Assembly (NCBI RefSeq): GCF_000373785.1
Contig: NZ_KB892379.1
Coordinates: forward strand, 211,916-275,915
DNA length: 64,000 nt
From: Erysipelothrix tonsillarum DSM 14972
GTDB taxonomy: Bacteria; Bacillota_I; Bacilli_A; Erysipelotrichales; Erysipelotrichaceae
Direction of reading: 5' to 3'
The notes beneath the pieces are model-generated. The model was not told the DNA's origin, ran no database searches, and saw only the letters and a list, made by a program, of their open reading frames with translations. Numbering within the stretch: position 1 is the first letter of the stretch; the number at the start of each line of letters is the position of its first letter. Both the position numbers and the translations under genes were made by a program. Of this stretch, positions 1 to 8,308 are shown one piece after another.

Positions 1-469
1 GCAATACATCCGGTTCAATAACGATTGCGCGCGCTAATGCGACACGTTGTTGTTGTCCACCTGATAATTTTTCAGGCATACGATCTTTATATTCTTCGAT
101 TTGCATTGTTTTTAACATTTTATTAACAGCTTTATCAATTGTTTGAGAATCAAGTTTTCTATTTTTTAATCCAAATGCAACATTTTCATAAACCGTTAAA
201 TGCGGGAAAATCGCATAGTTCTGAAATACCATTCCAATATTACGGTTAGCAGGGGGCATATCATTAATGATTTTGTCGTTGAAGGCAAAGGTACCACCTT
301 CAATGGTATTGAACCCTGCAATCATTCTTAATAACGTTGTCTTTCCACATCCAGATGGACCAAGGAGGGTGAAGAATTCACCCTCCTTGATATCAACTGA
401 AAGGTTGGAAAGAATGGTGTTATCACCATAGCGCTTCACAGCGTTGTTGATTTTAATATTAACACTCAT
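1..469 (-). CDS. ABC transporter ATP-binding protein (3' end outside the window)
   Basis: ATPase of an importer of the PotA/FbpC type, powering uptake with the lipoprotein encoded just upstream. The first 156 codons are present and the frame is still open at base 1. Visible motifs are Walker A (GPSGCGKTT, residues 37-45), a Q-loop (FQNYAIF) and the signature LSGGQQQR near the window edge. The ATG at 469 has only a weak AGAGGC-like ribosome site. The gap to the upstream lipoprotein gene is 24 bases, so the two are almost certainly cotranscribed; the permease gene probably lies beyond base 1. Family membership is clear. The substrate (ferric iron, aminoethylphosphonate or polyamine) cannot be told from the ATPase. 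Confidence 0.9.
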   Translation of the reverse strand, partial: MSVNIKINNAVKRYGDNTILSNLSVDIKEGEFFTLLGPSGCGKTTLLRMIAGFNTIEGGTFAFNDKIINDMPPANRNIGMVFQNYAIFPHLTVYENVAFGLKNRKLDSQTIDKAVNKMLKTMQIEEYKDRMPEKLSGGQQQRVALARAIVIEPDVL

Positions 470-493
470 AAGTTGCCTCTTTCTATTTTATGA

Positions 494-1510
494 TTATTGT
501 AATTCTGCAAAGAGTTTTGTATAACGTTCTACAATCTCTGCTTTGTGATCAAATACATATTCCATATCTTCGTATTTGAGAGGAATTTGATCGAATGGAT
601 CAAGGTGTGACCCAACTTTTGCATCTTTACGTACAGGACGGTTTGTGAGTTCTGAACCAAAGATGTCTTGAACTTCTTGAGATAATAAGAAGTCAATGAA
701 CTTTTGAGCGTTTTCTACGTTTTTAGCATCTTTAATAATTGCTGATCCAGCAGGTAAGAATACTGCACCTTCTTTTGGATAAACAATTTCGATGTTTTCA
801 GCACCATCTTGAATTAATTTTGCGACAGGATCTTCGTAAGCAAGCCCAACATGCATTTCGCCATCAGCTACTGATTTGTAAACACCTGATGAACTTGATT
901 GGATTTTACCATCCCATTGTTGAATTAATTTACCTACATAGTCCCAAGCTTTATCGGATTGGTAATCACCATCTCCCATTGATACAAGGATATTTGTAAG
1001 TTGTGCGAAAGCACTGGATGAGTTTGCAGGGTCAGCAGTTGCTATTTTTCCTTTTAACTCAGGTTGAAGTAAGTCTTCGTAGCTATCAATTTTAATATCT
1101 TTAGTAAGTTCTTTATTCTTAACAAGAACACTACCATCTAATACTGTAAATGTTAGATAACCATCTTTATTTTTATATGCATCGATGATGTTGTCATTTT
1201 CTGTTGATACATATTCTTGGAACAAGTCTTTATTTCCAAGATATTGTGTATATGACCCACCGAAGAGCACGTCTCCATAAGGATTGCCTGCTTCCGATTC
1301 AATTCGTTTAAAGAGTTCTCCTGTTCCAGCTTGGATCAGTTCTACTTTAACGCCGGTCTTTTCTTCGAAGAGAGGGATTACGGCATTGATAATACCTTCG
1401 GAGTTTGTTGTATAAACAACGAGACTGTCACTGTCTCCTCCTTTAGAACCACATCCAACAGCAAGTAATAGTACAAGTAATACTGTAATTACTTTAGAAA
1501 ATTTTTTCAT
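494..1510 (-). CDS. Substrate-binding lipoprotein of an iron/phosphonate-type ABC importer
   Basis: Extracellular solute-binding protein of the AfuA/FbpA-like class. It has a lipoprotein signal (MKKFSKVITVLL) with lipobox LAVGC, then the family opening LVVYTTNSEG and a mature domain of about 315 residues, the usual size. The ATG at 1510 is chosen because AGGAGG lies 5 bases before it; an in-frame codon at 1537 extends into the leader without a ribosome site. It is the first gene of an operon with the ATPase. Upstream are a 16-base palindrome resembling half of a Fur box and a perfect cre box. The substrate is uncertain: ferric iron and 2-aminoethylphosphonate binders look alike at this level. 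Confidence 0.88.
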   Translation of the reverse strand: MKKFSKVITVLLVLLLAVGCGSKGGDSDSLVVYTTNSEGIINAVIPLFEEKTGVKVELIQAGTGELFKRIESEAGNPYGDVLFGGSYTQYLGNKDLFQEYVSTENDNIIDAYKNKDGYLTFTVLDGSVLVKNKELTKDIKIDSYEDLLQPELKGKIATADPANSSSAFAQLTNILVSMGDGDYQSDKAWDYVGKLIQQWDGKIQSSSSGVYKSVADGEMHVGLAYEDPVAKLIQDGAENIEIVYPKEGAVFLPAGSAIIKDAKNVENAQKFIDFLLSQEVQDIFGSELTNRPVRKDAKVGSHLDPFDQIPLKYEDMEYVFDHKAEIVERYTKLFAELQ

Positions 1511-1522
1511 TTTTCCTCCTGT

Positions 1523-1538
1523 GATGATTTTAATCATC
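1523..1538. promoter_or_regulatory. Palindrome in the leader of the ABC importer operon (possible metal-regulator site)
   Basis: GATGATT-TT-AATCATC is a perfect 7+7 inverted repeat immediately upstream of the ribosome site of the solute-binding lipoprotein gene. Its GATnAT/ATnATC character recalls Fur-family boxes, which would suit an iron importer. It could equally be a short RNA hairpin. Regulator identity is inference. Confidence 0.4.
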
Positions 1539-1566
1539 TTCTGTTATAGTTATATTCTACGATTGT

Positions 1567-1580
1567 TGTAATCGCTTTCA
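1567..1580. promoter_or_regulatory. cre box (CcpA operator), perfect match
   Basis: TGTAATCGCTTTCA fits the consensus TGWAANCGNTNWCA at all 14 positions, and because the consensus is near-palindromic the other strand fits too. It lies between the divergent ABC importer operon and the PTS EIICB gene, so CcpA could repress either one. It is 83 bases upstream of the proposed EIICB -35 and closer to the minus-strand promoter region. Confidence 0.7.
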
Positions 1581-1662
1581 TATCCTAAAATACATAAAAA
1601 AAAGCGAAAATCTAACAAATATCGTTCTTAATCTTAATTTATCATTTTTTATCAAAAACATC

Positions 1663-1691
1663 TTGAAATCCCTTTCTATATTCGATAAAGT
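1663..1691 (+). promoter_or_regulatory. Candidate sigma-A promoter for the EIICB gene
   Basis: TTGAAA, a 17-base spacer, then TAAAGT (4 of 6 matches to TATAAT). The ribosome site AAGGAGG begins about 10 bases after the -10 element, implying a very short leader. Confidence 0.35.
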
Positions 1692-1714
1692 ATAGACACT
1701 CAAGGAGGGGAAAA

Positions 1715-3280
1715 ATGAAAAAGAAAGTTATTGATTTGCTTCAACAATTAGGACGTACCTTTATGTTGCCGATTGCATTGTTACCATTTGCAGGTCTTTT
1801 GTTAGGACTTGGTGCAACGTTTACCAATCCGTCATTAATAGAGATGTACAATTTACAAGGTATCCTTGCACAAACAGGTATACTTTATAAAATATTAATG
1901 ATTATGAAAGCATGTGGGGAGATTGTATTTGCAAACCTTCCGCTGCTTTTCGCGATTGGCGTTGCGTTTGGTATGGCTCGAGAATCTAAGGAGGTTGCTG
2001 CACTTGCAGCTGCGATTGCTTATTTAATGATGAATGTCGCTATGGCTTCAACCATTGAACAATTTGGCAACTTAGAGAGTTTGATGCAGACCCCAGGTTT
2101 GATCACCCATGTTTTAGGTATTGAAAACACGTTGAATACAGGGGTTTTCGGGGGAATCATTATTGGGGTTATGGTCTCAGTATTGCATAATAAGTTCTAT
2201 CAAATTGAATTTAATGATGCATTCTCATTTTTCAGCGGAACACGATTTATTCCGATTATTTCATCAGTGTTCGCGATTTTTGTGGGGATTGTATTTGTTT
2301 GGATTTGGCCCTATATTGCTTTAGGAATTGCTTCGTTGGGTGTCGCAATTTCTAAAATGGGTTATTTCGGTACTTTTATTTATGGTTTGATTTATCGATC
2401 GCTTATTCCACTTGGTCTTCATCATGTATTCTATTTGCCGTTTTGGCAAACAGCGCTTGGTGGAAGTACAATGGTCGCTGGTAATATGGTAGAGGGTGCA
2501 CAAAACATTGTATTTGCACAATTAGCTGCAGGGATTCCCGTTGATGCGGAATATGCACGCTTCTTCTCGGGAATGTTTCCGTTCATGATTTTTGGTTTCC
2601 CAGCAGCCGCGTTAGCAATGTATAAAACAGCTTTACCTGAAAACAAGGCAAAGGTAAAAGGATTGCTTGTTTCGGCTTCCATAACATCCATTGTGACAGG
2701 AATTACGGAACCTATTGAATTTTCATTCTTGTTTGCTTCACCATTTCTGTATTTTGGTGTTCATGTAGTTCTTGCTGCTTTCTCATTTATGCTTATGCAT
2801 ATTTTATCCGTAGGTGTTGGACTTACGTTCTCTGGGGGTCTGTTGGACTTTATTTTATACGGTGTTTTGCCTGGTAATGCGATGACACATTGGATTCCGG
2901 TGGTCGTGGTAGGGGTTCTTTATGGCTTTATTTATTATTTCGTTTTTAGTTTTGCTATTCGTAAATTCGACCTTAAAACACCTGGACGCGAACGTGGTGG
3001 TAACGTAAAACTCTATACAAAAAAAGATCTGCAAGAAACAGATGATATTTCCGCAACCATTATCGATGCGTTAGGTGGCCGGGCTAATATTGTTACGGTT
3101 GATAATTGCGCAACACGTTTACGTGTTGAAGTAAAAGACGGTTCTTTAGTTCAAAAAGAAGGTTTCAAAGAAACCGGAGCGGCGGGTTCGCTCATTAGCG
3201 GGAATACCGTGCAAGTTATTTATGGTCCGAAAGTTACAAACATTAAGACTAAAATTGATCAATTCTTGAATACAAAGTAA
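1715..3280 (+). CDS. PTS transporter subunit EIICB, glucose/maltose/N-acetylglucosamine superfamily
   Basis: Membrane permease and EIIB domain that imports and phosphorylates a hexose or amino sugar. Residues 1 to about 415 form the hydrophobic EIIC domain, with the family motif GITEPIEF. A linker leads to EIIB, where Cys465 in DNCATRLR is the phosphorylated residue. There is no EIIA domain, so it must borrow one, perhaps the stand-alone EIIA at 37.3 kb. The start has AAGGAGGGG a few bases upstream. It is monocistronic, with a cre box and promoter upstream and a terminator downstream. The domain order resembles MalX/PtsG types. The two GH20 genes that follow hint at an amino sugar, but that is only context. 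Confidence 0.9.
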   Translation: MKKKVIDLLQQLGRTFMLPIALLPFAGLLLGLGATFTNPSLIEMYNLQGILAQTGILYKILMIMKACGEIVFANLPLLFAIGVAFGMARESKEVAALAAAIAYLMMNVAMASTIEQFGNLESLMQTPGLITHVLGIENTLNTGVFGGIIIGVMVSVLHNKFYQIEFNDAFSFFSGTRFIPIISSVFAIFVGIVFVWIWPYIALGIASLGVAISKMGYFGTFIYGLIYRSLIPLGLHHVFYLPFWQTALGGSTMVAGNMVEGAQNIVFAQLAAGIPVDAEYARFFSGMFPFMIFGFPAAALAMYKTALPENKAKVKGLLVSASITSIVTGITEPIEFSFLFASPFLYFGVHVVLAAFSFMLMHILSVGVGLTFSGGLLDFILYGVLPGNAMTHWIPVVVVGVLYGFIYYFVFSFAIRKFDLKTPGRERGGNVKLYTKKDLQETDDISATIIDALGGRANIVTVDNCATRLRVEVKDGSLVQKEGFKETGAAGSLISGNTVQVIYGPKVTNIKTKIDQFLNTK

Positions 3281-3306
3281 ACACATCTTCGGATGTGTTT
3301 TTTTTG
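3281..3306 (+). terminator. Intrinsic terminator after EIICB
   Basis: ACACATC-TTCG-GATGTGT stem-loop with a UUCG-type loop, followed by eight or nine T residues directly after the stop codon. Confidence 0.9.
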
Positions 3307-3417
3307 TAGGCATCAGTAATATTTTTAGGCATTTCAGTACATATTATGGAAGTTCATCATTTGTGGATGACGTATTACCAAAAGCATGGTATTACTATGT
3401 CATATAAGGAGGCATTT

Positions 3418-4812
3418 ATGAAATCCTATTCGCAACGGGCAATTATTCCTGAAGTTAAGCAGTATGTCTTAAGTGGTGGTGTATCTACGCTAAAAGAAAA
3501 AATACACATTCAAACTCAGCGACTCATTTCAGCAGCAATCGATGACCGACTCATTAAGTTTCATAAAGAACGTGTAAAAACAAAGGATGTCGAAAGTACC
3601 ACGATACAAATTCTACCGATGAAACATAAAAACATTCGTGGTTCCTACATAATTGTTATTGGTGATTCGATTACAATACACACAAATGACGAAGAAGGAT
3701 CCCTCTACGCATTCCAGACACTTTTGAAGTATGAACACCGTTACGGCAACCTTGAGAAAGGGGTTATCACTGATTATCCAAGTGTCGAAGAACGGGGATT
3801 TCATTTAGATTGCGGCCGTAAATATTTCTCGCCAGAGTGGATCATAAATCTGATTAAAGTCATGTCGTGGCACAACATGAATATGCTTCAACTTCACTTT
3901 AGTGAGAATAAAGGATTTCGTCTAGAGTGTACGCTTTATCCTGAAATTGTCAGTGATGTTTTTTTAAATCATCGCGAACTTAAAACAATAATGGATATCG
4001 CTGATCGCTATTGTATAGAGATTGTTCCATCGTTTGATAGTCCGGGACATCTAAAACATGTATTAAAAACATATCCGGATTTTGCATTACCAGGTTCAAA
4101 TGGCGAAGCGTGGGATATTACGAATCCGAATGCGCGTAACATGATCTTCAAGCTATATGATTATTACGCAGCGATATTTCAAAAATCACGGATTTTTAAT
4201 ATTGGAGGTGATGAATTTATTGATTTTGAATCTTTTGATGCATTTCCAAGTCTTACTCGCTATGCACGGGAAGAACTAAATGGAAATAGCGGTTTTGATA
4301 CATACATTCACTATCTTAACTCGGTTGCAGAACTTCTTGAAACTAAAGGGTTTACCGTTCGTGTATGGAATGATGGTATCGATCGTATCAACCAAAAGCC
4401 GATCACTTCACTTAAAGATAGTATCGAAGTATCCTATTGGACGCAATACAATCAATATATGGCACCATTATCTAATTTTGAAGAAAAAGACATTCCACTT
4501 ATTAATTTTCATGCGGAAAACTTCTACTATGTACTTCATCCAGAAGTTGGTGTGAAATGTATTGATCCAGCGAATTGGTTTGAGTTATGGGAACCTGCGT
4601 TATTCGCATCAAATCAACGACTCTCAAAGTTAGAACTTGGGCGGGGTGTCTATTATTCGTTATGGTGTGATGAGCCCGATTTACAAACTGAGGATGCCAT
4701 CATCAAGGATATCGAATTACCTATGAGTGCAATGGCAGCAAAAGCTTGGCGTAAAGAAAGCACCATGACTTATCCAACATTTTTAAAAATGATACAAAAG
4801 GAGCACGTATGA
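3418..4812 (+). CDS. Intracellular beta-N-acetylhexosaminidase (GH20)
   Basis: Predicted to remove terminal GlcNAc or GalNAc from imported glycans in the cytoplasm; no signal peptide is present. It has 464 residues. An N-terminal alpha/beta domain (to about residue 120) precedes a TIM barrel opening with ERGFHLDCGRKYF. The GH20 catalytic Asp-Glu pair is D265-E266 in NIGGDEF. The ATG at 3418 is chosen because AAGGAGG lies five bases upstream; an in-frame ATG at 3346 has no ribosome site. It overlaps the next GH20 gene by four bases (ATGA), so the pair is translationally coupled. Exact linkage preference cannot be read from the sequence. Confidence 0.88.
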   Translation: MKSYSQRAIIPEVKQYVLSGGVSTLKEKIHIQTQRLISAAIDDRLIKFHKERVKTKDVESTTIQILPMKHKNIRGSYIIVIGDSITIHTNDEEGSLYAFQTLLKYEHRYGNLEKGVITDYPSVEERGFHLDCGRKYFSPEWIINLIKVMSWHNMNMLQLHFSENKGFRLECTLYPEIVSDVFLNHRELKTIMDIADRYCIEIVPSFDSPGHLKHVLKTYPDFALPGSNGEAWDITNPNARNMIFKLYDYYAAIFQKSRIFNIGGDEFIDFESFDAFPSLTRYAREELNGNSGFDTYIHYLNSVAELLETKGFTVRVWNDGIDRINQKPITSLKDSIEVSYWTQYNQYMAPLSNFEEKDIPLINFHAENFYYVLHPEVGVKCIDPANWFELWEPALFASNQRLSKLELGRGVYYSLWCDEPDLQTEDAIIKDIELPMSAMAAKAWRKESTMTYPTFLKMIQKEHV

Positions 4813-6041
4813 TGTATACACACAAATTAATTCAAAAAGCACAAACGCTCTACCCTAATGCAAAGGTAGATACTTCTAAAATTCAATTAAACCACTCGGT
4901 TTTAGAACATTATAACTACGACGGGTATCAAGTCCACTATAATGATGATGATCTGATTGTGATTGCATCAAATACAGAACGGGGACATTTTTATGGTCTG
5001 CTTGATATCTTTGCGGGTGAGGCAAATCCTCACTTAACAAAAGCAAAAGTTCAAGAACGAGGGTTACATGTTGATTTGGGACGTAAATTCTTTAGCCAAT
5101 CTTGGTTCTTTGATGTTATCGATATGATGGCCCGTTTTAAACTAAATACTCTTCAAATTCACTTTTCGGAGCATCTTGGTTTTCGTATTGAATCCAAACG
5201 GTTTCCACGGATTGTTTCAGAGGAACACTTAAGTCAAGATGCGGTCAAAGCAATCATCAAACACGCCAATGACTATTACATTGATATTATTCCGTCCTTT
5301 GATTCTCCGGGTCATCTTCAAGTTGTTTTAGAGGCATATCCAGAATATTTAATGCCAAATACGACCATGGGTCTTGATATTACAAGCAATGCGGCAAGGG
5401 ATTTTATTAAAGCAATATATGATGAGATGGATACCTTATTTGAAACATCAACGAGTTTTCATATGGGAGCAGATGAGTTTATTGACTTTGGAAAGTATGA
5501 TCAATTTCCACAATTAGAAGCTTATGCAAAAGAACATTTTGGTCCAGATGCAAAAGGGTTTGATACTTTTGTGGATTATGTCAATGACATTGCGGCTTAT
5601 CTCCAATCGCGCGGAAAAACAGTCCGTGCATGGAATGATGGTTTATACCGTCTTGATCAGAAACCAACCGTCCGATTGAATCAATCGATTATTATCACCT
5701 ATTGGACAAGTTGGAATCCGATGATGGCTCCGGTACAGACATTTGTGGACGCAGGGCATAAAGTCGTAAACTATATGGATCAATTACTTTATTTTGTATT
5801 GGGGGAAAACGCTGGTTATACTTATCCTACTGAAGTCGAAATTATTCGAGATTTTGAACCGAACCGATTTTCAAACCGCCACGAAAGTTGTCCTGGACCC
5901 CACCAACAAGAAGCACCCGCACTTGGGGCAATGTTTTCTATTTGGTGTGATAGACCGGATGCATTAACTTCGGATGCAGTGCGCCATAAAATTGAAGCAC
6001 CGTTGAAAGCATTTGCGATAAAAAGTTGGGGTCAAAACTAA
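4809..6041 (+). CDS. Second intracellular GH20 beta-N-acetylhexosaminidase
   Basis: Paralogue of the preceding enzyme, 410 residues, with a shorter N-terminal region. The barrel starts at ERGLHVDLGRKFF, and the catalytic pair is D222-E223 in MGADEF, where the usual GGDE is GADE. No signal peptide, so cytosolic. The start overlaps the stop of the upstream gene; AAGGAG precedes it. An alternative ATG is the next codon at 4812. The two copies have diverged enough to suggest separate linkage specificities, for example different GlcNAc arms of complex N-glycans; this is inference. Confidence 0.88.
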   Translation: MMYTHKLIQKAQTLYPNAKVDTSKIQLNHSVLEHYNYDGYQVHYNDDDLIVIASNTERGHFYGLLDIFAGEANPHLTKAKVQERGLHVDLGRKFFSQSWFFDVIDMMARFKLNTLQIHFSEHLGFRIESKRFPRIVSEEHLSQDAVKAIIKHANDYYIDIIPSFDSPGHLQVVLEAYPEYLMPNTTMGLDITSNAARDFIKAIYDEMDTLFETSTSFHMGADEFIDFGKYDQFPQLEAYAKEHFGPDAKGFDTFVDYVNDIAAYLQSRGKTVRAWNDGLYRLDQKPTVRLNQSIIITYWTSWNPMMAPVQTFVDAGHKVVNYMDQLLYFVLGENAGYTYPTEVEIIRDFEPNRFSNRHESCPGPHQQEAPALGAMFSIWCDRPDALTSDAVRHKIEAPLKAFAIKSWGQN

Positions 6042-6043
6042 GA

Positions 6044-6065
6044 ATTATAGATGAAAATCTATAAT
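6044..6065 (+). terminator. Hairpin after the GH20 pair (possible weak terminator)
   Basis: ATTATAGAT-GAAA-ATCTATAAT is a perfect 9-base stem with a GAAA loop starting three bases after the stop codon, followed by a T-rich but interrupted tail. The stem is AT-rich, so termination may be partial. Confidence 0.5.
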
Positions 6066-6405
6066 CTGTTTCTTGTTTGGAGGCGCTTAATTGATTAAAC
6101 TTAAAGTATCAAGAAACCTACTCATAATATATTCTTGATAATCGAGTACACAAGGTTTAAAGACGGTGTCTCCCGCTTTAGACTTTTCGATCGACATGTT
6201 AACGCATTGATATACTGGCTTCCTTCCTGGATGTTGTATTGATAGAATCAATGCGGAAAACATGTTTTTTTTATTGCTTTTGAGAGGAGAGAGAACTATA
6301 ATTTGTTGATTTAATAGTATATTTTGTGCCTTATATCCCAAGAATGAAAGCGGTACACTTAGTATGTAAATCAACAGCAATACATAGATGTTTGGGGTGA
6401 ATCAA
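6066..6405. other. Non-coding gap upstream of the CUT1 importer operon
   Basis: About 340 bases with no convincing gene. A 97-codon minus-strand frame fills it (6087-6380) but has no recognisable domain and no ribosome site. The stretch must hold the promoter of the importer operon, and TGAAAGCGGTACAC at 6345-6358 weakly resembles a cre box (11 of 14 positions). It is also the likely target region for the YesN-like regulator encoded downstream. Confidence 0.5.
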
Positions 6406-7335
6406 TTGAAAAAAGTATTACGCAATTTAAAGAAAAATGCACCATTTCTGCTCATGGCGTTGCCCGGTGCAGTCTGGATGATCTTCTTTTTCTATATTCC
6501 AGTATTAGGAAATGTGGTGGCATTTAAGGAGTTTAGATTTTCTCCGGATGGTTTTTTCGCAAGTCTTTATAACAGTAAATGGGTTGGGTTTCAAAACTTT
6601 AAGTTTCTGTTCTCGACCGATAATGCGTATATTATGACACGCAATACAGTCTTATATAACTTAGTTTTTATTATATTAGGAACATTGCTTGCAGTAGTCT
6701 TAGCTGTCATTATGAGTATGTTACGATCTAAGAAAAAAATTAAAGTGTTTCAGACAACAATGCTATTTTCGTATTTTATATCTTGGGTCATCATTGGATT
6801 CTTTGTTTATTCGTTCTTAAGTCCAGACAAAGGTGCACTCAATAGTATTCTTGCCATGATGGGTAAAGATCCGATTAACTGGTACAATGAACCCAAATAT
6901 TGGCCATTTATTATTATTGTGATTGGTATTTGGAAAAATATTGGTTACAACAGTATTATTTATTTTGCTTCCATCATGGGGATTGATCCAACGTATTACG
7001 AAGCCGCGATTGTGGATGGCGCAAACCGTTGGCAACAAATTCGTCATGTTACGATACCACAAATTATTCCTTTAATTAGTATTATGTTGATCTTAGCGGT
7101 AGGGAATATCATCCGGGCCGACTTTGGGTTATTCTACAATGTTACTCGAAATTCGGGACCGCTTAACCAAGTTACGATGGTTATTGATACCTATGTTTAT
7201 AAAGGTTTATCAGCATCAGGAGATTTGGGGATGTCCTCGGCTGCTGGGTTATACCAATCGGTTGTGGGCTTTGTGATGCTCGTTTCTGCTAATGCGATCA
7301 TTCGCCGTGTTGATCCTGAATCCGGATTGTTTTAG
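6406..7335 (+). CDS. CUT1-family sugar ABC permease (LplB/NgtP1-like)
   Basis: First of two inner permeases of an oligosaccharide importer, 309 residues with about six membrane segments. The EAA loop that docks the ATPase reads EAAIVDGANRWQQI. The TTG at 6406 is chosen because GGGGTGA sits five bases upstream; an in-frame ATG at 6388 lacks a ribosome site. The second permease follows after eight bases and the binding protein after that, while no ATPase gene is present. The arrangement matches the pneumococcal N-glycan transporter NgtP1-NgtP2-NgtS, which relies on a shared MsmK-type ATPase. N-glycan substrate is inferred from the neighbouring mannosidases. Confidence 0.88.
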   Translation: MKKVLRNLKKNAPFLLMALPGAVWMIFFFYIPVLGNVVAFKEFRFSPDGFFASLYNSKWVGFQNFKFLFSTDNAYIMTRNTVLYNLVFIILGTLLAVVLAVIMSMLRSKKKIKVFQTTMLFSYFISWVIIGFFVYSFLSPDKGALNSILAMMGKDPINWYNEPKYWPFIIIVIGIWKNIGYNSIIYFASIMGIDPTYYEAAIVDGANRWQQIRHVTIPQIIPLISIMLILAVGNIIRADFGLFYNVTRNSGPLNQVTMVIDTYVYKGLSASGDLGMSSAAGLYQSVVGFVMLVSANAIIRRVDPESGLF

Positions 7336-7343
7336 GAGGGTGT

Positions 7344-8255
7344 ATGAAAAAGAAAAAAATTGAAAAAGTAGAAATTCGAAGTTTTAGTAAGAATACCGAT
7401 CGATTGTTTAATGTTATTATTGGACTCTTTGCACTATCGTGCATCTTTCCATTTATATTTGTAATTGTCGTATCATTCACAACAGAAACGGCCTTGATGA
7501 TTAATGGTTATTCCCTCTTTCCCAAAGAGGTGAGTTTGGACGGTTATAAATTTCTATATGATTTTAAAGGGCAACTTTTAAACTCATTTGGTGTAACAGT
7601 ATTTATTACAGTGGTGGGAACGATTGTTAATACTACGTTCACATCAACGTATGCATATGCGATATCACGACCAAACTTTAAGTATCGGAAGTTTTTTACC
7701 AAATTTGCCTTACTAACAATGTTGTTCAGTGCAGGGATGATTCCCAATTACATTGTGATGACCAAATTATTAGGACTCAAGGATACCATTTGGGCACTTA
7801 TTCTGCCGATGGCTATCAGTCCTTTCAATATTATCGTCATGCGAACATTCTTTAAACGAACAGTTCCAGACGCAATCATTGAATCAGCCCGTATTGATGG
7901 CGCAAGTGAATTTCGAATTTTTGTCCAAATTGTATTACCACTTGCGGTTCCGGGAATTGCGACAATCAGCCTCTTTGCTGCATTGGCGTTTTGGAACGAC
8001 TGGTTTAATGCCCTATTATATATCAACTCTGAAAACTTATTCCCATTACAATACCTACTGATGAAGATTCAATCAAATCTTGATTATATCTCGCAAAACG
8101 TAGGGTTATCTGGAATCAATAATGGTATTGGATTACCGAAAGAATCGGCACGTATGGCCATGGTTGTTCTGTCGACATTGCCCATTGCTGTTTCGTACCC
8201 ATTCTTCCAGAAATACTTTGTTAGTGGTCTAACCATTGGGGGTGTTAAGGAGTAA
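7344..8255 (+). CDS. CUT1-family sugar ABC permease (YtcP/NgtP2-like)
   Basis: Second permease subunit, 303 residues and about six membrane segments. The EAA loop is ESARIDGASEFRIF, and the MalG-type C-terminus is SGLTIGGVKE. AGGAGGGTGT lies just before the start, eight bases after the upstream stop. It forms the heterodimeric channel with the previous gene product. Predicted role: import of oligosaccharides captured by the lipoprotein encoded next. Substrate assignment rests on context. Confidence 0.9.
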   Translation: MKKKKIEKVEIRSFSKNTDRLFNVIIGLFALSCIFPFIFVIVVSFTTETALMINGYSLFPKEVSLDGYKFLYDFKGQLLNSFGVTVFITVVGTIVNTTFTSTYAYAISRPNFKYRKFFTKFALLTMLFSAGMIPNYIVMTKLLGLKDTIWALILPMAISPFNIIVMRTFFKRTVPDAIIESARIDGASEFRIFVQIVLPLAVPGIATISLFAALAFWNDWFNALLYINSENLFPLQYLLMKIQSNLDYISQNVGLSGINNGIGLPKESARMAMVVLSTLPIAVSYPFFQKYFVSGLTIGGVKE

Positions 8256-8308
8256 GAGCGATATAAACAGCTTTGCCTAATTATGATATTTTATAGAGGA
8301 GGAACATC

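Noticed and set aside
6345..6358. cre-like sequence TGAAAGCGGTACAC
   Set aside because: Only 11 of 14 positions match, with errors in the conserved 3' half; too weak for a feature call on its own.
6087..6380. 97-codon minus-strand frame in the gap before the CUT1 permease
   Set aside because: No ribosome site, no recognisable domain, and it occupies the region that must hold the importer promoter.
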